The notes beneath the pieces are model-generated. The model was not told where the DNA came from. It saw nothing but the letters and a program-made list of their open reading frames with translations, and made no database searches. From Rhodoferax sp. (GTDB taxonomy: Bacteria; Pseudomonadota; Gammaproteobacteria; Burkholderiales; Burkholderiaceae_C), in assembly GCA_026224975.1 (NCBI GenBank), contig JAMFRW010000410.1, positions 1 through 35,151 on the forward strand: a stretch of DNA of 35,151 nucleotides. Reading direction: 5' to 3'. Positions 12,097 through 19,882 of the stretch are shown piece by piece (the stretch's first letter is position 1; each line of letters starts with the position of its first letter). Made by a program: the position numbers and the translations under genes.

Positions 12097-12112
12097 TTGC
12101 CAAACGGTTGCT
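12097..12112 (+). promoter_or_regulatory. Weak sigma-54-like promoter candidate
   Basis: TTGCCAAACGGTTGCT has an exact -12 element (TTGCT) and correct overall spacing, but the -24 element is TTGC instead of TGGC. It starts 112 bases before the PEP-CTERM start. PEP-CTERM genes in some relatives are known to need RpoN, which makes the partial match worth recording. The missing G at -24 argues against it. Confidence 0.22.
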
Positions 12113-12208
12113 CACGACACTGGATTTCTGGCGACGCTCCGCAGCCGAACGCGGCACCGCCAGAAACCCTTGCAGCACCTTGTCATCGTCCCTTTGGAGA
12201 CCGACCGC

Positions 12209-12988
12209 ATGAAACTCACCCACTTGCCCCGCTCGCTGGCTTTCGGCGCCTTGTTCGCGGCCGCAGTCACCGCCTTCACCGCGCCGGCGGCCGTTGCGGC
12301 CGAGCCGCAGGACATTCACCTGTCCTACACCGTCGACACCGCCTATGCGGTCAGCAACATCATCACCTTCAACCAATATGCCGATGGCGGCACGGGCTCT
12401 TGGTGGCCGGCGTCGGTGGGTGAGGGCGTGAGCACCATCGCCGATCCTTTTGCGAAGTCGAGCGCCAACGCGCCGCTCTCGGCGCTGATCCTCGGCCTGG
12501 CGACCGACCTGCCGGGTGATGCCGCCGGCCAGACGCATGTGGTGCTGATGATGGATTCAGCCGCGGCCGCCGCTTCCAACCACATCGCCTGGGGCACGCT
12601 CTTCCGCAACACCGACGAAGACCAGCTCGCCGCGCAGATCAGGTTCGTCACCGGCACCACGCGCGATGCCGATGGCACCGGCAACTCGGCCCAATGGGAT
12701 GCGAGCCTGAACTCGCTCTACACCTTCACCGGTGGCGATGCACAAAGCGGCATCCTCGTGCCTCCGGGCGTCTCGGCTTCGGCCTGGTTCGCTTTCGGCA
12801 ACGTGGTGCCGGGTACCACGACCACCTCGGCCTTCACCGTGATGGCCTTCAGCGACGGCCAGCAGATCGGCACCGGCCTGGCCTCGGTCGCGACCAGCTC
12901 CATGCCCATCCCCGAGCCGCAAACCTATGCGCTGATGCTGGCCGGGCTGCTGGTCATCGCGCAGACGGCACGGCGCCGCCGGGGCTGA
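12209..12988 (+). CDS. PEP-CTERM sorting-signal surface protein
   Basis: A 259-residue exported protein. A Sec signal peptide spans about residues 1-30 (ending AVAAEPQ). The C-terminus has the three-part exosortase signal: PIPEPQTYALMLAGLLVIAQ, then a basic tail TARRRRG. The middle region is rich in Gly, Ser, Thr and Ala, and I do not recognise a fold in it. PEP-CTERM proteins are cut and re-anchored or released by exosortase, usually in bacteria that make exopolysaccharide. No exosortase is in the window; it must be elsewhere if the protein is processed. The ATG has GGAG 8 bases upstream. The gene stands alone, flanked by a divergent gap and a long palindrome. Confidence 0.9.
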   Translation: MKLTHLPRSLAFGALFAAAVTAFTAPAAVAAEPQDIHLSYTVDTAYAVSNIITFNQYADGGTGSWWPASVGEGVSTIADPFAKSSANAPLSALILGLATDLPGDAAGQTHVVLMMDSAAAAASNHIAWGTLFRNTDEDQLAAQIRFVTGTTRDADGTGNSAQWDASLNSLYTFTGGDAQSGILVPPGVSASAWFAFGNVVPGTTTTSAFTVMAFSDGQQIGTGLASVATSSMPIPEPQTYALMLAGLLVIAQTARRRRG

Positions 12989-13010
12989 TCGCAACACGAA
13001 CCTCGGGCCG

Positions 13011-13079
13011 GCAGGGCAAGGGGCCGCCGCCGGAGTGAATAAGAATTCCCTGAACGGAGGCGGCGGCCCCTTGCCCTGC
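13011..13079. repeat. 21-bp perfect inverted repeat (long hairpin) after the PEP-CTERM gene
   Basis: The 21 bases at 13011-13031 are the exact reverse complement of 13059-13079, separated by 27 bases that contain GAATAAGAATTCCC. The stem is almost all G and C. Transcribed either way it would form a very stable hairpin. There is no T-run on either side, so it is not a standard intrinsic terminator, but it could stop transcription or protect a 3' end. It begins 22 bases after the PEP-CTERM stop and ends before the HAD gene. Confidence 0.8.
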
Positions 13080-13203
13080 TGCGGGAACCACCCAAGCGCC
13101 AAACGGCGAATCGATCAGCCCGCCCAGGCCATAAACCCCGGCATCCATGCGCGAGGCCGAAAAGCGTTACCGTGCCCCTTTCGCATCCGTCGAAAGGTCT
13201 GCC

Positions 13204-13878
13204 TTGAGCGCATTGCAGGACACGGTGTATCTCTTCGATGTCGACAACACCTTGCTGGACAACGACGCGGTCGTGGCCGACCTGCGCGGCCACCTGATCG
13301 CGACCTTCGGCAACACGAGTGCCGAGCGCTACTGGGCCTGCTTCGAAGCCCTGCGCAGCGAACTCGGCTATGCCGATTACCTGGGCGCCCTCCAGCGATA
13401 CCGAGTGGACAGCGACAACGACCCGCACCTGCTGTCGATGTCGTCCTTCCTCATCGACTACCCCTTCGCGAGCCGGCTCTACCCCGGCGCGCTCGATGCG
13501 CTGGCGCATGTGCGCCGCTGGGGCCAGACGGCGATCATGTCCGATGGTGACGTCGTCTTCCAGCCGCGCAAGATTCAGCGCTCCGGCGTGTGGGATGCCG
13601 TCGAAGGCCGCGTGCTCATCTACATCCACAAGGAGCAGATGCTCGCCGACCTCGAGCGCCGCCACCCCGCCGGCCACTATGTGATGGTCGACGACAAGCT
13701 GCGCATCCTCACCGCCATGAAGGCCGTACTGCGCGAACGGCTCACGACCGTCTTCGTGCGGCAGGGCCACTATGCGCACGACGCCGAGCTGATCCGCGGC
13801 TTGCCTGCGGCCGATGTGACCATCGAAGCCATCGCCGATCTGCTGCGGCTCGATCTCTCGACGCCAAGCGCTGCTTGA
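13204..13878 (+). CDS. HAD-superfamily hydrolase
   Basis: A 224-residue haloacid-dehalogenase-type phosphatase. Motif I is YLFDVDNTLLDND with the two catalytic aspartates. Motif II is the ILSD-like IMSDGDVVF near residue 113. Motif III is the KIQRSG lysine region, and motif IV the acidic VMVDDKLRI near 160. An alpha-helical cap lies between motifs I and II. I place the start at the TTG at 13204, which has GAAAGG 6 bases upstream and puts motif I near the N-terminus. An ATG at 13147 in the same frame adds 19 residues but has no good ribosome-binding site. It heads a three-gene set with the DUF2090 aldolase (44 bases) and zwf, so its substrate is probably a sugar phosphate. Confidence 0.85.
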   Translation: MSALQDTVYLFDVDNTLLDNDAVVADLRGHLIATFGNTSAERYWACFEALRSELGYADYLGALQRYRVDSDNDPHLLSMSSFLIDYPFASRLYPGALDALAHVRRWGQTAIMSDGDVVFQPRKIQRSGVWDAVEGRVLIYIHKEQMLADLERRHPAGHYVMVDDKLRILTAMKAVLRERLTTVFVRQGHYAHDAELIRGLPAADVTIEAIADLLRLDLSTPSAA

Positions 13879-13922
13879 CCACCATTCCGACTCCTTCGCA
13901 ATCAACGCAGAAAGTCGCCACC

Positions 13923-14864
13923 ATGACACTCGGCTACACCGATCCGCTCTACCTCCTGCCCTTCGACCATCGCCACTCCTACCTCAGCGGCATGTTCGGC
14001 TGGAAGGAGCCACTCACACCTGATCAACTCGCCAAGGTCGTAGCCAGCAAGCGCCTCATCTACGAAGGCTTTCTGCTCTCGCTCGACCGCGGCGTGCCCG
14101 CGGCGCATGCCGGCATCCTGGTCGACGAGGAGTTCGGCACCGAGGTGCTGCGCGATGCGAAGTTGCGCGGCGCCATCACCGCGCTCTCCGTCGAAAGCAG
14201 CGGGTCGGACGAGTTCCAGTTCGAGTATGGCGACGACTTCGCCGCGCACATCCAGGCATTCCAACCGAGCTTCGCGAAGGTGCTGGTGCGCTTCAACCCG
14301 CAGGGCGATTCAGAACTCAACGCACGCCAGACCGAGCGGCTGGCAAGGCTCTCCGCCTGGTGCCGCGCGCAGGGGCAGAAGCTGATGTTCGAGCTGCTGA
14401 TGCCGGCCACACCCGCGCAGCTCGCGCAAGCCGGCGGCGACGTGGCGGCGTACGACCTGCACCAGCGGCCGGACCTGATGATCGAAGCCATCGCCACGCT
14501 GCAGGCCGCTGGCATCGAACCCGATGTGTGGAAGGTCGAAGGACTGGACCGGCGCGAAGACTGCGAGCGGCTGGTGGCGGTTGCGAAAGGGGATGGCCGA
14601 ACAGACGTGAGCTGCATCGTGCTCGGCCGCGGTGCCGATGACACGAAGGTCGCGAGCTGGCTGGCGACTGCTGCTTCGGTGCCCGGCTTCATCGGCTTTG
14701 CCGTGGGCCGCACCAGCTTCTGGGACCCGGTGATGGCATTCGAGAAAGGCACGGCCACGCGCGAAGAAGCGGCCGGCCGCATTGCCGATCACTTCTGCGA
14801 ATGGGTCGCGATCTTCGACAGCGCGAGTTCGAAAGGCAGCCAGTCGAAAGGCAGCCAGCCATGA
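13923..14864 (+). CDS. DUF2090 / LacD-like class I aldolase-type protein
   Basis: A 313-residue TIM-barrel protein resembling the DUF2090 domain that forms the C-terminal half of some IolC proteins and is related to tagatose-bisphosphate aldolase LacD. Visible landmarks: [12 protein letters not shown] at the N-terminus; [11 protein letters not shown] near residue 120; [10 protein letters not shown] near 157; and DVWKVEGL, where Lys204 sits where the LacD Schiff-base lysine is expected; then [10 protein letters not shown] near 262. The likely reaction is aldol cleavage or isomerisation of a sugar phosphate; the substrate is not known. The final codons contain an in-frame 15-base tandem duplication (SKGSQ twice). 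The stop overlaps the zwf start in ATGA, showing translational coupling. Confidence 0.78.
   Translation: MTLGYTDPLYLLPFDHRHSYLSGMFGWKEPLTPDQLAKVVASKRLIYEGFLLSLDRGVPAAHAGILVDEEFGTEVLRDAKLRGAITALSVESSGSDEFQFEYGDDFAAHIQAFQPSFAKVLVRFNPQGDSELNARQTERLARLSAWCRAQGQKLMFELLMPATPAQLAQAGGDVAAYDLHQRPDLMIEAIATLQAAGIEPDVWKVEGLDRREDCERLVAVAKGDGRTDVSCIVLGRGADDTKVASWLATAASVPGFIGFAVGRTSFWDPVMAFEKGTATREEAAGRIADHFCEWVAIFDSASSKGSQSKGSQP
14829..14858 (+). repeat. Tandem 15-base duplication carrying the zwf ribosome-binding site
   Basis: TCGAAAGGCAGCCAG occurs twice in direct succession (14829-14843 and 14844-14858). It is in frame with the aldolase-like gene. The second copy places AAAGG 9 bases before the zwf ATG at 14861, so the Shine-Dalgarno sequence is present twice. 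Confidence 0.8.
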
Positions 14865-16252
14865 GCGACGAAGGCCAACCCGACCCCACGCCGTCGGATG
14901 CGCTCGTCTTCTTCGGCGTGGCCGGCGACCTGGCGTTCAAGAAGATCTTCCCCTCGCTGCTGGCCATGGCCAAGCGCGGCCGGCTCAAGGTGCCGGTGAT
15001 CGGCGTGGCCCGCGCGGCCTGGGATGTGGAGAAGTTTCGCGCCCATGCACGCGAGAGCATCGAGGCGCATGGCAGCTTCGATGCGGCCGCGTTCGACACG
15101 CTCTCGGGCCTGCTGCGCTATGTGGGCGGTGACTACAACGAAGCCGGCACCTACGAGGCGCTGCGCCGCGAACTCGGTGCTGCGCAGCACCCGGCTCATT
15201 ACCTTGCCATCCCGCCTTCGATGTTCGGCCCTGTCGTTCAGCGCTTGTCCGAATCGGGCTGTGCCCAGGGCGCGCGTGTGATCGTCGAAAAACCCTTCGG
15301 CCGCGACCGCGCTTCTGCACAGGGTTTGAACCAGATCTTGCTCGGCAGCTTCGACGAGGCGCATATCTTCCGCATCGACCATTACCTGGGCAAGCAGCCG
15401 GTCCACAACATGGTGTTCTTCAGATTCGCCAATGCGTTTCTGGAGCCGGTGTGGAACCGCAAGCATGTGGAGAGCGTGCAGATCACGATGGCCGAGAACT
15501 TCGGCGTGCAGGGCCGCGGCGCCTTCTTCGAACAGACCGGCACGATGCGCGACGTGGTGCAGAACCACTTGTTCCAGGTGCTTGCCAACCTGGCGATGGA
15601 GCCGCCCGCGCGCGGCGACAGCGAATCGATGCGCGACGAGAAGGTCAAGGTCTTGCGCTCGATCCCGCCGCTGTGCGCTCACGACCTGGTGCGTGGCCAG
15701 TTCGAAGGCTATCGACGCGAGAAGGGCGTGGCCTCCGATTCGCAGGTCGAGACCTTCGCTGCGCTGCGCCTGCACATCGACTCCTGGCGCTGGCAAGGCG
15801 TGCCGTTCTACATCCGCGCCGGCAAATCGCTGCCGGTGACTTGCGCCGAAGTCATCGTGCGGTTGCGTTGCCCGCCGAAGATATTCCCGGCCTGCGAAGC
15901 CGGCGCCAACCATGTGCGCTTCCGCATCAGCCCGGACGAAGCCATCGCCTTCGGCATGACGGTGATGGACAACGCCGAACGCGGCACCGGCCAGCCCATC
16001 GAACTGCACGACGACCATCGCCCCGATGCCGGCAGCATCGATGCCTACGAGCGCTTGCTGGGCGACGCGATGTGCGGTGACTCGACCCTGTTCGCGCGTG
16101 AAGACTATGTGGAAGAGGCCTGGCGCATCGTCGACCCGGTGCTGGGGCAGGCCACGCCGGTGCATGCGTACGAGCCCGACACCTGGGGGCCGGCAGAGGC
16201 CGAGGCGATCACGCCGCCAGGCGGCTGGGTTGCGCCGATAGTGGGCATGTGA
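14861..16252 (+). CDS. zwf: Glucose-6-phosphate 1-dehydrogenase
   Basis: A 463-residue enzyme that oxidises glucose-6-phosphate to 6-phosphogluconolactone with reduction of NADP or NAD. The dinucleotide motif is [15 protein letters not shown] (residues 17-31). EKPFG with Lys144 and RIDHYLGK (residues 171-178) form the substrate site. Asp173 and His236 (in QNHLF) are spaced as in the known catalytic Asp-His dyad. Length is slightly below the common 480-500. The usual Glu after the signature lysine is Gln (RIDHYLGKQ), a small departure. Overlap with the upstream aldolase stop shows operon membership. 6-Phosphogluconolactonase and gnd are not in the window. A hairpin-rich repeat follows the gene. 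Confidence 0.96.
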   Translation: MSDEGQPDPTPSDALVFFGVAGDLAFKKIFPSLLAMAKRGRLKVPVIGVARAAWDVEKFRAHARESIEAHGSFDAAAFDTLSGLLRYVGGDYNEAGTYEALRRELGAAQHPAHYLAIPPSMFGPVVQRLSESGCAQGARVIVEKPFGRDRASAQGLNQILLGSFDEAHIFRIDHYLGKQPVHNMVFFRFANAFLEPVWNRKHVESVQITMAENFGVQGRGAFFEQTGTMRDVVQNHLFQVLANLAMEPPARGDSESMRDEKVKVLRSIPPLCAHDLVRGQFEGYRREKGVASDSQVETFAALRLHIDSWRWQGVPFYIRAGKSLPVTCAEVIVRLRCPPKIFPACEAGANHVRFRISPDEAIAFGMTVMDNAERGTGQPIELHDDHRPDAGSIDAYERLLGDAMCGDSTLFAREDYVEEAWRIVDPVLGQATPVHAYEPDTWGPAEAEAITPPGGWVAPIVGM

Positions 16253-16273
16253 CATCAAGCAGATGCCGCGGAG

Positions 16274-16328
16274 CCGGCTTTGCCGGTCCGGTGGGGTCGC
16301 CCCATTGAGGGGGAGCGCCGAAGGCGCT
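16274..16328. repeat. Triple-hairpin extragenic element
   Basis: Three perfect small hairpins follow each other: CCGGC-TTT-GCCGG (16274-16286), TGGGG-TCG-CCCCA (16292-16304) and AGCGCC-GAA-GGCGCT (16314-16328). They fill the gap between the convergent ends of zwf and the small unknown gene. From memory, closely similar strings are scattered many times in genomes of related Burkholderiales, so this is probably a copy of a repetitive extragenic family. It may also act as a two-way terminator. Confidence 0.75.
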
Positions 16329-16339
16329 TCGGGGGTGGG

Positions 16340-16648
16340 TCAATTCGTCCAGATGCGTTCGAGAGGCACCAACTCGCCGGGCATCGTTTCCTGCTCGTCG
16401 GTCTCGGCTTCGACCAACGCATTGGCGAGCCGCTGGCGTTCGGGCATGGCCAGGCCGGCCAGTTCGTCCGGCCGCATGTGCAGATGCTTGTCCATCAGGC
16501 CGGCGACACGCCGCCAGACATCCACGCCCGAGACCCGGCACAACTCGAGAAGATCGTCGGCCGGCACTTCGCCGGCGATGTATCTGGCAATGGCGCCATC
16601 GAAGGCGCCGAGTTCGTCGGGTGATACGTTCCACCGCATGTCGTTCAT
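16340..16648 (-). CDS. Small conserved-looking protein, function unknown
   Basis: A 102-residue, mostly helical, acidic protein with no signal peptide or membrane segment. I do not recognise a family. Visible features are an ARYIAGEVPADDLLELCRVSGVDVW segment, a MDKHLHMRPDELAGLAMPERQRLANALVEAET helix pair, and an ending VPLERIWTN. The start is uncertain: ATG at 16648 is used, with a GTG at 16654 and an ATG at 16639 as alternatives, none having a good ribosome-binding site. It is convergent with zwf and separated from it by the triple-hairpin element. No neighbour suggests a role. Low-bias but sustained coding character and a frame free of rare codons support it being real. Confidence 0.55.
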   Translation of the reverse strand: MNDMRWNVSPDELGAFDGAIARYIAGEVPADDLLELCRVSGVDVWRRVAGLMDKHLHMRPDELAGLAMPERQRLANALVEAETDEQETMPGELVPLERIWTN

Positions 16649-16740
16649 GCGCACATGATCGGCCGCAGGCGTGACGACGATGCGATGAACAAGCTGGTTT
16701 ATCGACCTTTGTTTGTCACGACGCCGTCATGTGGGGCAGG

Positions 16741-16894
16741 TATAGTCTCTTTATCCGAAGCACGGAACCGGCCACAGATTGGGTGGAACCAGGGAACCCG
16801 TACCCCTGTGCAGAGAGAACCGTTGTCGCCGCCCCAAGGGAGCCGCGATGCCCGGAAGTCGAGCCCGCCCCAGCAATGGTTGCGGGCTTTTCTT
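16741..16894 (+). ncRNA. Possible small RNA unit ending at an intrinsic terminator
   Basis: A TATAGT box at 16741-16746 begins a stretch of about 140 bases with no good gene on either strand, which ends at a plus-strand terminator (16862-16894). The only plus-strand gene upstream is zwf, nearly 500 bases away and beyond the triple-hairpin element, so the terminator probably serves a local transcript. The -35 candidate TTGTCA (16713-16718) is 22 bases from the -10, which is too far. I do not recognise the sequence as 6S, 4.5S, tmRNA, RNase P or a tRNA. Confidence 0.25.
16862..16894 (+). terminator. Rho-independent terminator with GNRA-type loop
   Basis: AGCCCGC (16862-16868) pairs with GCGGGCT (16882-16888), with an inner CCA/TGG stem closed by a GCAA tetraloop, followed by TTTTCTT. 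The T-run is on the plus strand only, so it terminates rightward transcription and does not serve the regulator gene that ends at 16916 on the other strand. Confidence 0.7.
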
Positions 16895-16915
16895 ATGGCC
16901 GATCGGCGATCGTGT

Positions 16916-19759
16916 TCAGGCGCGCAATGCGAGCGCCACCGCATCGGCCAGCGTCATCTCCGCGCCCTGCTGCCACAAGGCTTCACGCCGCGATGTCGCA
17001 ATGCCTTGAACCGCGGCCAGGCGACGCACACGGCGTAAATCATGTTCGTCTTTGCGGTCCAGCCGGCCGAAGCGACGTTGCCAGAACTCGGCCGCAAACG
17101 CCGCGAGCCGCAGCGCGGCCTCGGGCTGGTGCAGGTGGGCCAATGCGCGCGGCAGGTTCCAGAGGCAGAAGGCGAGTTCGTACAACACCAGGTGGTTCCA
17201 GGTGAGCCGCAGCGATTCGCGAAAGCACGCCGCAGCTTCCGTCCACTCGCCAAGCTCGCTGTAGGCATTGCCACGCACATTCAGCGTCTGGCCCAGGCGG
17301 CGGATGTCGTGCAGGCGGCGCGCGCTGGCTTCGGTGACGGCCAGGCGCTGCAGCGCTTCTTCGTGCCGGCCGGCGTTTTGCGCGCAGGCCGCCAGGTTGT
17401 AGCGGCCGTTGTTGATGGCATGCTGGTTGCCCAGGCGCTCCCACAGCGCGAGTGCCTGCGCGTGCAACGCTTCGCCGGCCGCGTGGTCACCCAGCCGATC
17501 GGTGACGAAGGCGCGCAGCGCATGGATGCCGGCCTGAAGTTCGAGGCTGTTCGCGGCTTGCGCCAGCGGCTCGGCTTCGTCCAGCAGCGGCAACGCTTGG
17601 TTCGCATCGCGCGATTGCCGATAGCGCACGCGCGCTGCGGCATAGAGCGCACCGGCGCGCCACGGCGAACCCGGCGGCGCGGCGGCCAATGCTCGCTCGA
17701 TGGCGGCCAGCGCGGGTTCGGGCCGGCCGGCGTTGTAGAGCAGCGGGCCGAGCATGGTGCGGCCTCTTGTTGCCAGCTCGGCATCGGCACAGTGCTCGAC
17801 GGCGCTGGCGAGCGAGGCCAGGCCCTCGGCCGGCAGCTCCACGTCTTCGAGAAGCCGGTGCAGCGGCAGCGCAAGGCGCACGCCTTCGTCGGGCGCGTGG
17901 TCGGCCGCGGCACTCGAAAGCGCTGCCAGCAGGTTGGGCATTTCGGCGCGCAACTCGGCAAGCGCCGGCGTGGCGGGCAGGGTGCGCGCCCAGTCGGCCA
18001 GCCAGGCGCGGTGTGCAGATCGAAGCGATCTTGCGGTGGCTTCGTCCAATTGCATCGCCGCGTATTCACGCACCGGCTCCAGCGCTTGATAGCGTGTGGG
18101 CGCATCGAGGCCATCGGCGCCGGCCTCATCGTTCGCTTGCGCACGCAGCAACGATTGCGAGACCAGTTCATCGAGCCTCACGCCGGCCGGCCGCGCGAGT
18201 GCACCGCACACCGCCTGCGCGGCCTGTGCGGTGAAGCCGCCGTGGAACACTGTCAGGGCCGCGAGCAATTGCGCCTGCGCCGGCGCCAGCAGGCGCCAGC
18301 TCCATTCGATCACGCCGAGCATGGAGGCATGGCGCCGGTCCAGCCCGTGGCGCGGGCCGCTGCGGTGCAGCAGCTCGAGCGCATGGTGGCCTTGAGGCGC
18401 AAGGCTCGCCTCGCGCAGCAGCCCGGCCATGGCAAGAGGCGCGATGCTGCGCACGCGCGCTGCGGCCAGTTCGATCGCAAGCGGCATGCCTTCGAGCCGG
18501 TGCACGATCTCGACGACGGCCTCCACGTTGCGCGGCCCGATGTGAAAGTCGGCTCGCGCGGCGCGGGCTCGATCGACGAACAAGGCCACCGAAGGCACGA
18601 TCGCGACCTCAGCCAGGGCCAGCCCGGCGCGCGGCAATTCGAGCGGCTGCACTGCAAACTCGCGCTCACCGTCGATGCCCAATACACGCCGCGAAGTCAC
18701 GAGCAAATGCAGCCCGGGGATCAGCGTGGTGATCTGCGCCACCAGCTCTTCGGCATGGCCGGCGAGCTGCTCGAAGTTGTCGAGCACCAGCAGCGCATGG
18801 CGGCCGGTGAGGGCCGCGACCAGCGGCTCGATGTCGTCGCGACCGGTCTGGCGCAGGTGCAGGCCGGCGAGCAGCGCATCGAGCATCTGCGCGCGGGTGG
18901 CGCAGTTCACGAGCGAGACGAAGGCGACGAAGTCGAACGGCGCATCGAGCGCGTCACGCAGCGACTCGGCCAGCTCGACCGCCAGCCGCGTCTTGCCGCT
19001 GCCGCCCGGCCCGAGCAAGGTGACGAGGCGGTGGCCCAGCACTTCGGCCCGCAGCCTCGCACCCTGCGCCTCGCGACCGAAGAAGCGGGTGAGGTAGACG
19101 GGAAGCAGGCTGCGGGTAGCGTCGGATGCATCCTGCGGTGCGCGAAGCGTGTCGGCAGTGGGTGCTGTGGTCGTTCGTGAAGCGGCAGACGAGCCAATGG
19201 CCGCTGCGTTCGCCGATGCATCATCCACCCTCTCGACCGACGCACCCACCCGCTCGAACAAGGTCGCACAACGCCTGCGTTCCTGCTCTATCCATTCGTC
19301 GTAGAACCCCGGCAGCAATTCGCCCGCATACAGCGCCGCGGCATCCGCACGCCGCCCTTCGCGCACGGCGGCCTCGAAGCGCAGCACATCGCAATCCAGC
19401 GCACCCGGCACCACGCGCACGCTGAGCCGGTCGGCCACCAGCACGGGTGCCGGCACCGGGCCGAGCGGCTCGAGCAACTGGCGCAACGTGAAGAGCGCCT
19501 GCCGAAGGCGGTTGCGGCCGACCTCGAGCGATACGCCGGGCCACAGCAGTTCGATCAGCTCCTCACGCGCATGGCTGCGGCGCGGGTAAAGCGCCAGCCG
19601 AGCCAGCAGCGCGGCCACACTGCGGCTCCCGAGGTTGCTCAGCCGCTGCCCGCCAAGGTGCCGCGCTTGCAAGCCGCCCAGCAGGTCGATGCGCCACAGC
19701 GCCTGGCGGGGCGGTGCGGTGGCGGCATGAGTATCGAGTTGAGGATCGAGACGCGGCAT
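16916..19759 (-). CDS. AfsR/SARP-like regulator: winged helix, BTAD, ATPase and TPR domains
   Basis: A 947-residue signal-transduction ATPase. Residues about 20-110 look like a winged-helix DNA-binding domain (LLGGLQARHLGGQRLSNLGS, then ELIELLWPG and NRLRQALFTLRQLL). A BTAD-type helical domain follows (LDCDVLRFEAAVREGRRADA, ELLPGFYDEWIEQER). The NTPase has a P-loop LLGPGGSGKTRLAVELA near residue 250, Walker B ALLVLDNFEQ, and a sensor-like VTSRRVLGIDGEREF. The C-terminal third is TPR-like helices, probably a ligand or protein-binding sensor. I start at the ATG at 19759 (AGGG upstream); the extended frame has no family resemblance. Best known from actinobacteria, this architecture also occurs in proteobacteria. 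It is the last gene of the seven-gene minus-strand run, 123 bases after phosphoketolase. Confidence 0.85.
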   Translation of the reverse strand: MPRLDPQLDTHAATAPPRQALWRIDLLGGLQARHLGGQRLSNLGSRSVAALLARLALYPRRSHAREELIELLWPGVSLEVGRNRLRQALFTLRQLLEPLGPVPAPVLVADRLSVRVVPGALDCDVLRFEAAVREGRRADAAALYAGELLPGFYDEWIEQERRRCATLFERVGASVERVDDASANAAAIGSSAASRTTTAPTADTLRAPQDASDATRSLLPVYLTRFFGREAQGARLRAEVLGHRLVTLLGPGGSGKTRLAVELAESLRDALDAPFDFVAFVSLVNCATRAQMLDALLAGLHLRQTGRDDIEPLVAALTGRHALLVLDNFEQLAGHAEELVAQITTLIPGLHLLVTSRRVLGIDGEREFAVQPLELPRAGLALAEVAIVPSVALFVDRARAARADFHIGPRNVEAVVEIVHRLEGMPLAIELAAARVRSIAPLAMAGLLREASLAPQGHHALELLHRSGPRHGLDRRHASMLGVIEWSWRLLAPAQAQLLAALTVFHGGFTAQAAQAVCGALARPAGVRLDELVSQSLLRAQANDEAGADGLDAPTRYQALEPVREYAAMQLDEATARSLRSAHRAWLADWARTLPATPALAELRAEMPNLLAALSSAAADHAPDEGVRLALPLHRLLEDVELPAEGLASLASAVEHCADAELATRGRTMLGPLLYNAGRPEPALAAIERALAAAPPGSPWRAGALYAAARVRYRQSRDANQALPLLDEAEPLAQAANSLELQAGIHALRAFVTDRLGDHAAGEALHAQALALWERLGNQHAINNGRYNLAACAQNAGRHEEALQRLAVTEASARRLHDIRRLGQTLNVRGNAYSELGEWTEAAACFRESLRLTWNHLVLYELAFCLWNLPRALAHLHQPEAALRLAAFAAEFWQRRFGRLDRKDEHDLRRVRRLAAVQGIATSRREALWQQGAEMTLADAVALALRA

Positions 19760-19796
19760 CGGCCCTATGCTATCCAGCCGGCCGAAACCTGCTCGC

Positions 19797-19855
19797 CCTG
19801 AGTTACCCCGCTCACCCTGAGCTTGTATTCCCGACTGTCCTGAGGCTGTCGAAGG
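19797..19855. repeat. Degenerate CCTGAG-type extragenic repeats
   Basis: Three CCTGAG units occur at 19797-19802, 19816-19821 and 19839-19844. The second is followed by CTTGT and the third by GCTGTCGAAGG. They resemble the CCTGAGCTTGTCGAAGG-type palindromic repeat that I recall as frequent in proteobacterial genomes. They sit in the 123-base gap between phosphoketolase and the regulator gene. Confidence 0.5.
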
Positions 19856-19882
19856 AAGGGCCCGCATCGAACCGGAGCAGGC

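Larger units (their letters stand above)
11875..12208. other. Intergenic region between methyltransferase-like gene and PEP-CTERM gene
   Basis: These 334 bases carry no convincing gene. The region is the shared upstream DNA of two divergent genes. It holds a bulged hairpin (12036-12062) and a sequence partly resembling a sigma-54 promoter (12097-12112), described separately. Short open frames here lack ribosome-binding sites and codon bias. Confidence 0.6.

Noticed and set aside
16741-16894. tRNA, 6S, 4.5S or tmRNA
   Set aside because: No cloverleaf, T-loop, CCA end or known conserved core could be found by eye on either strand.
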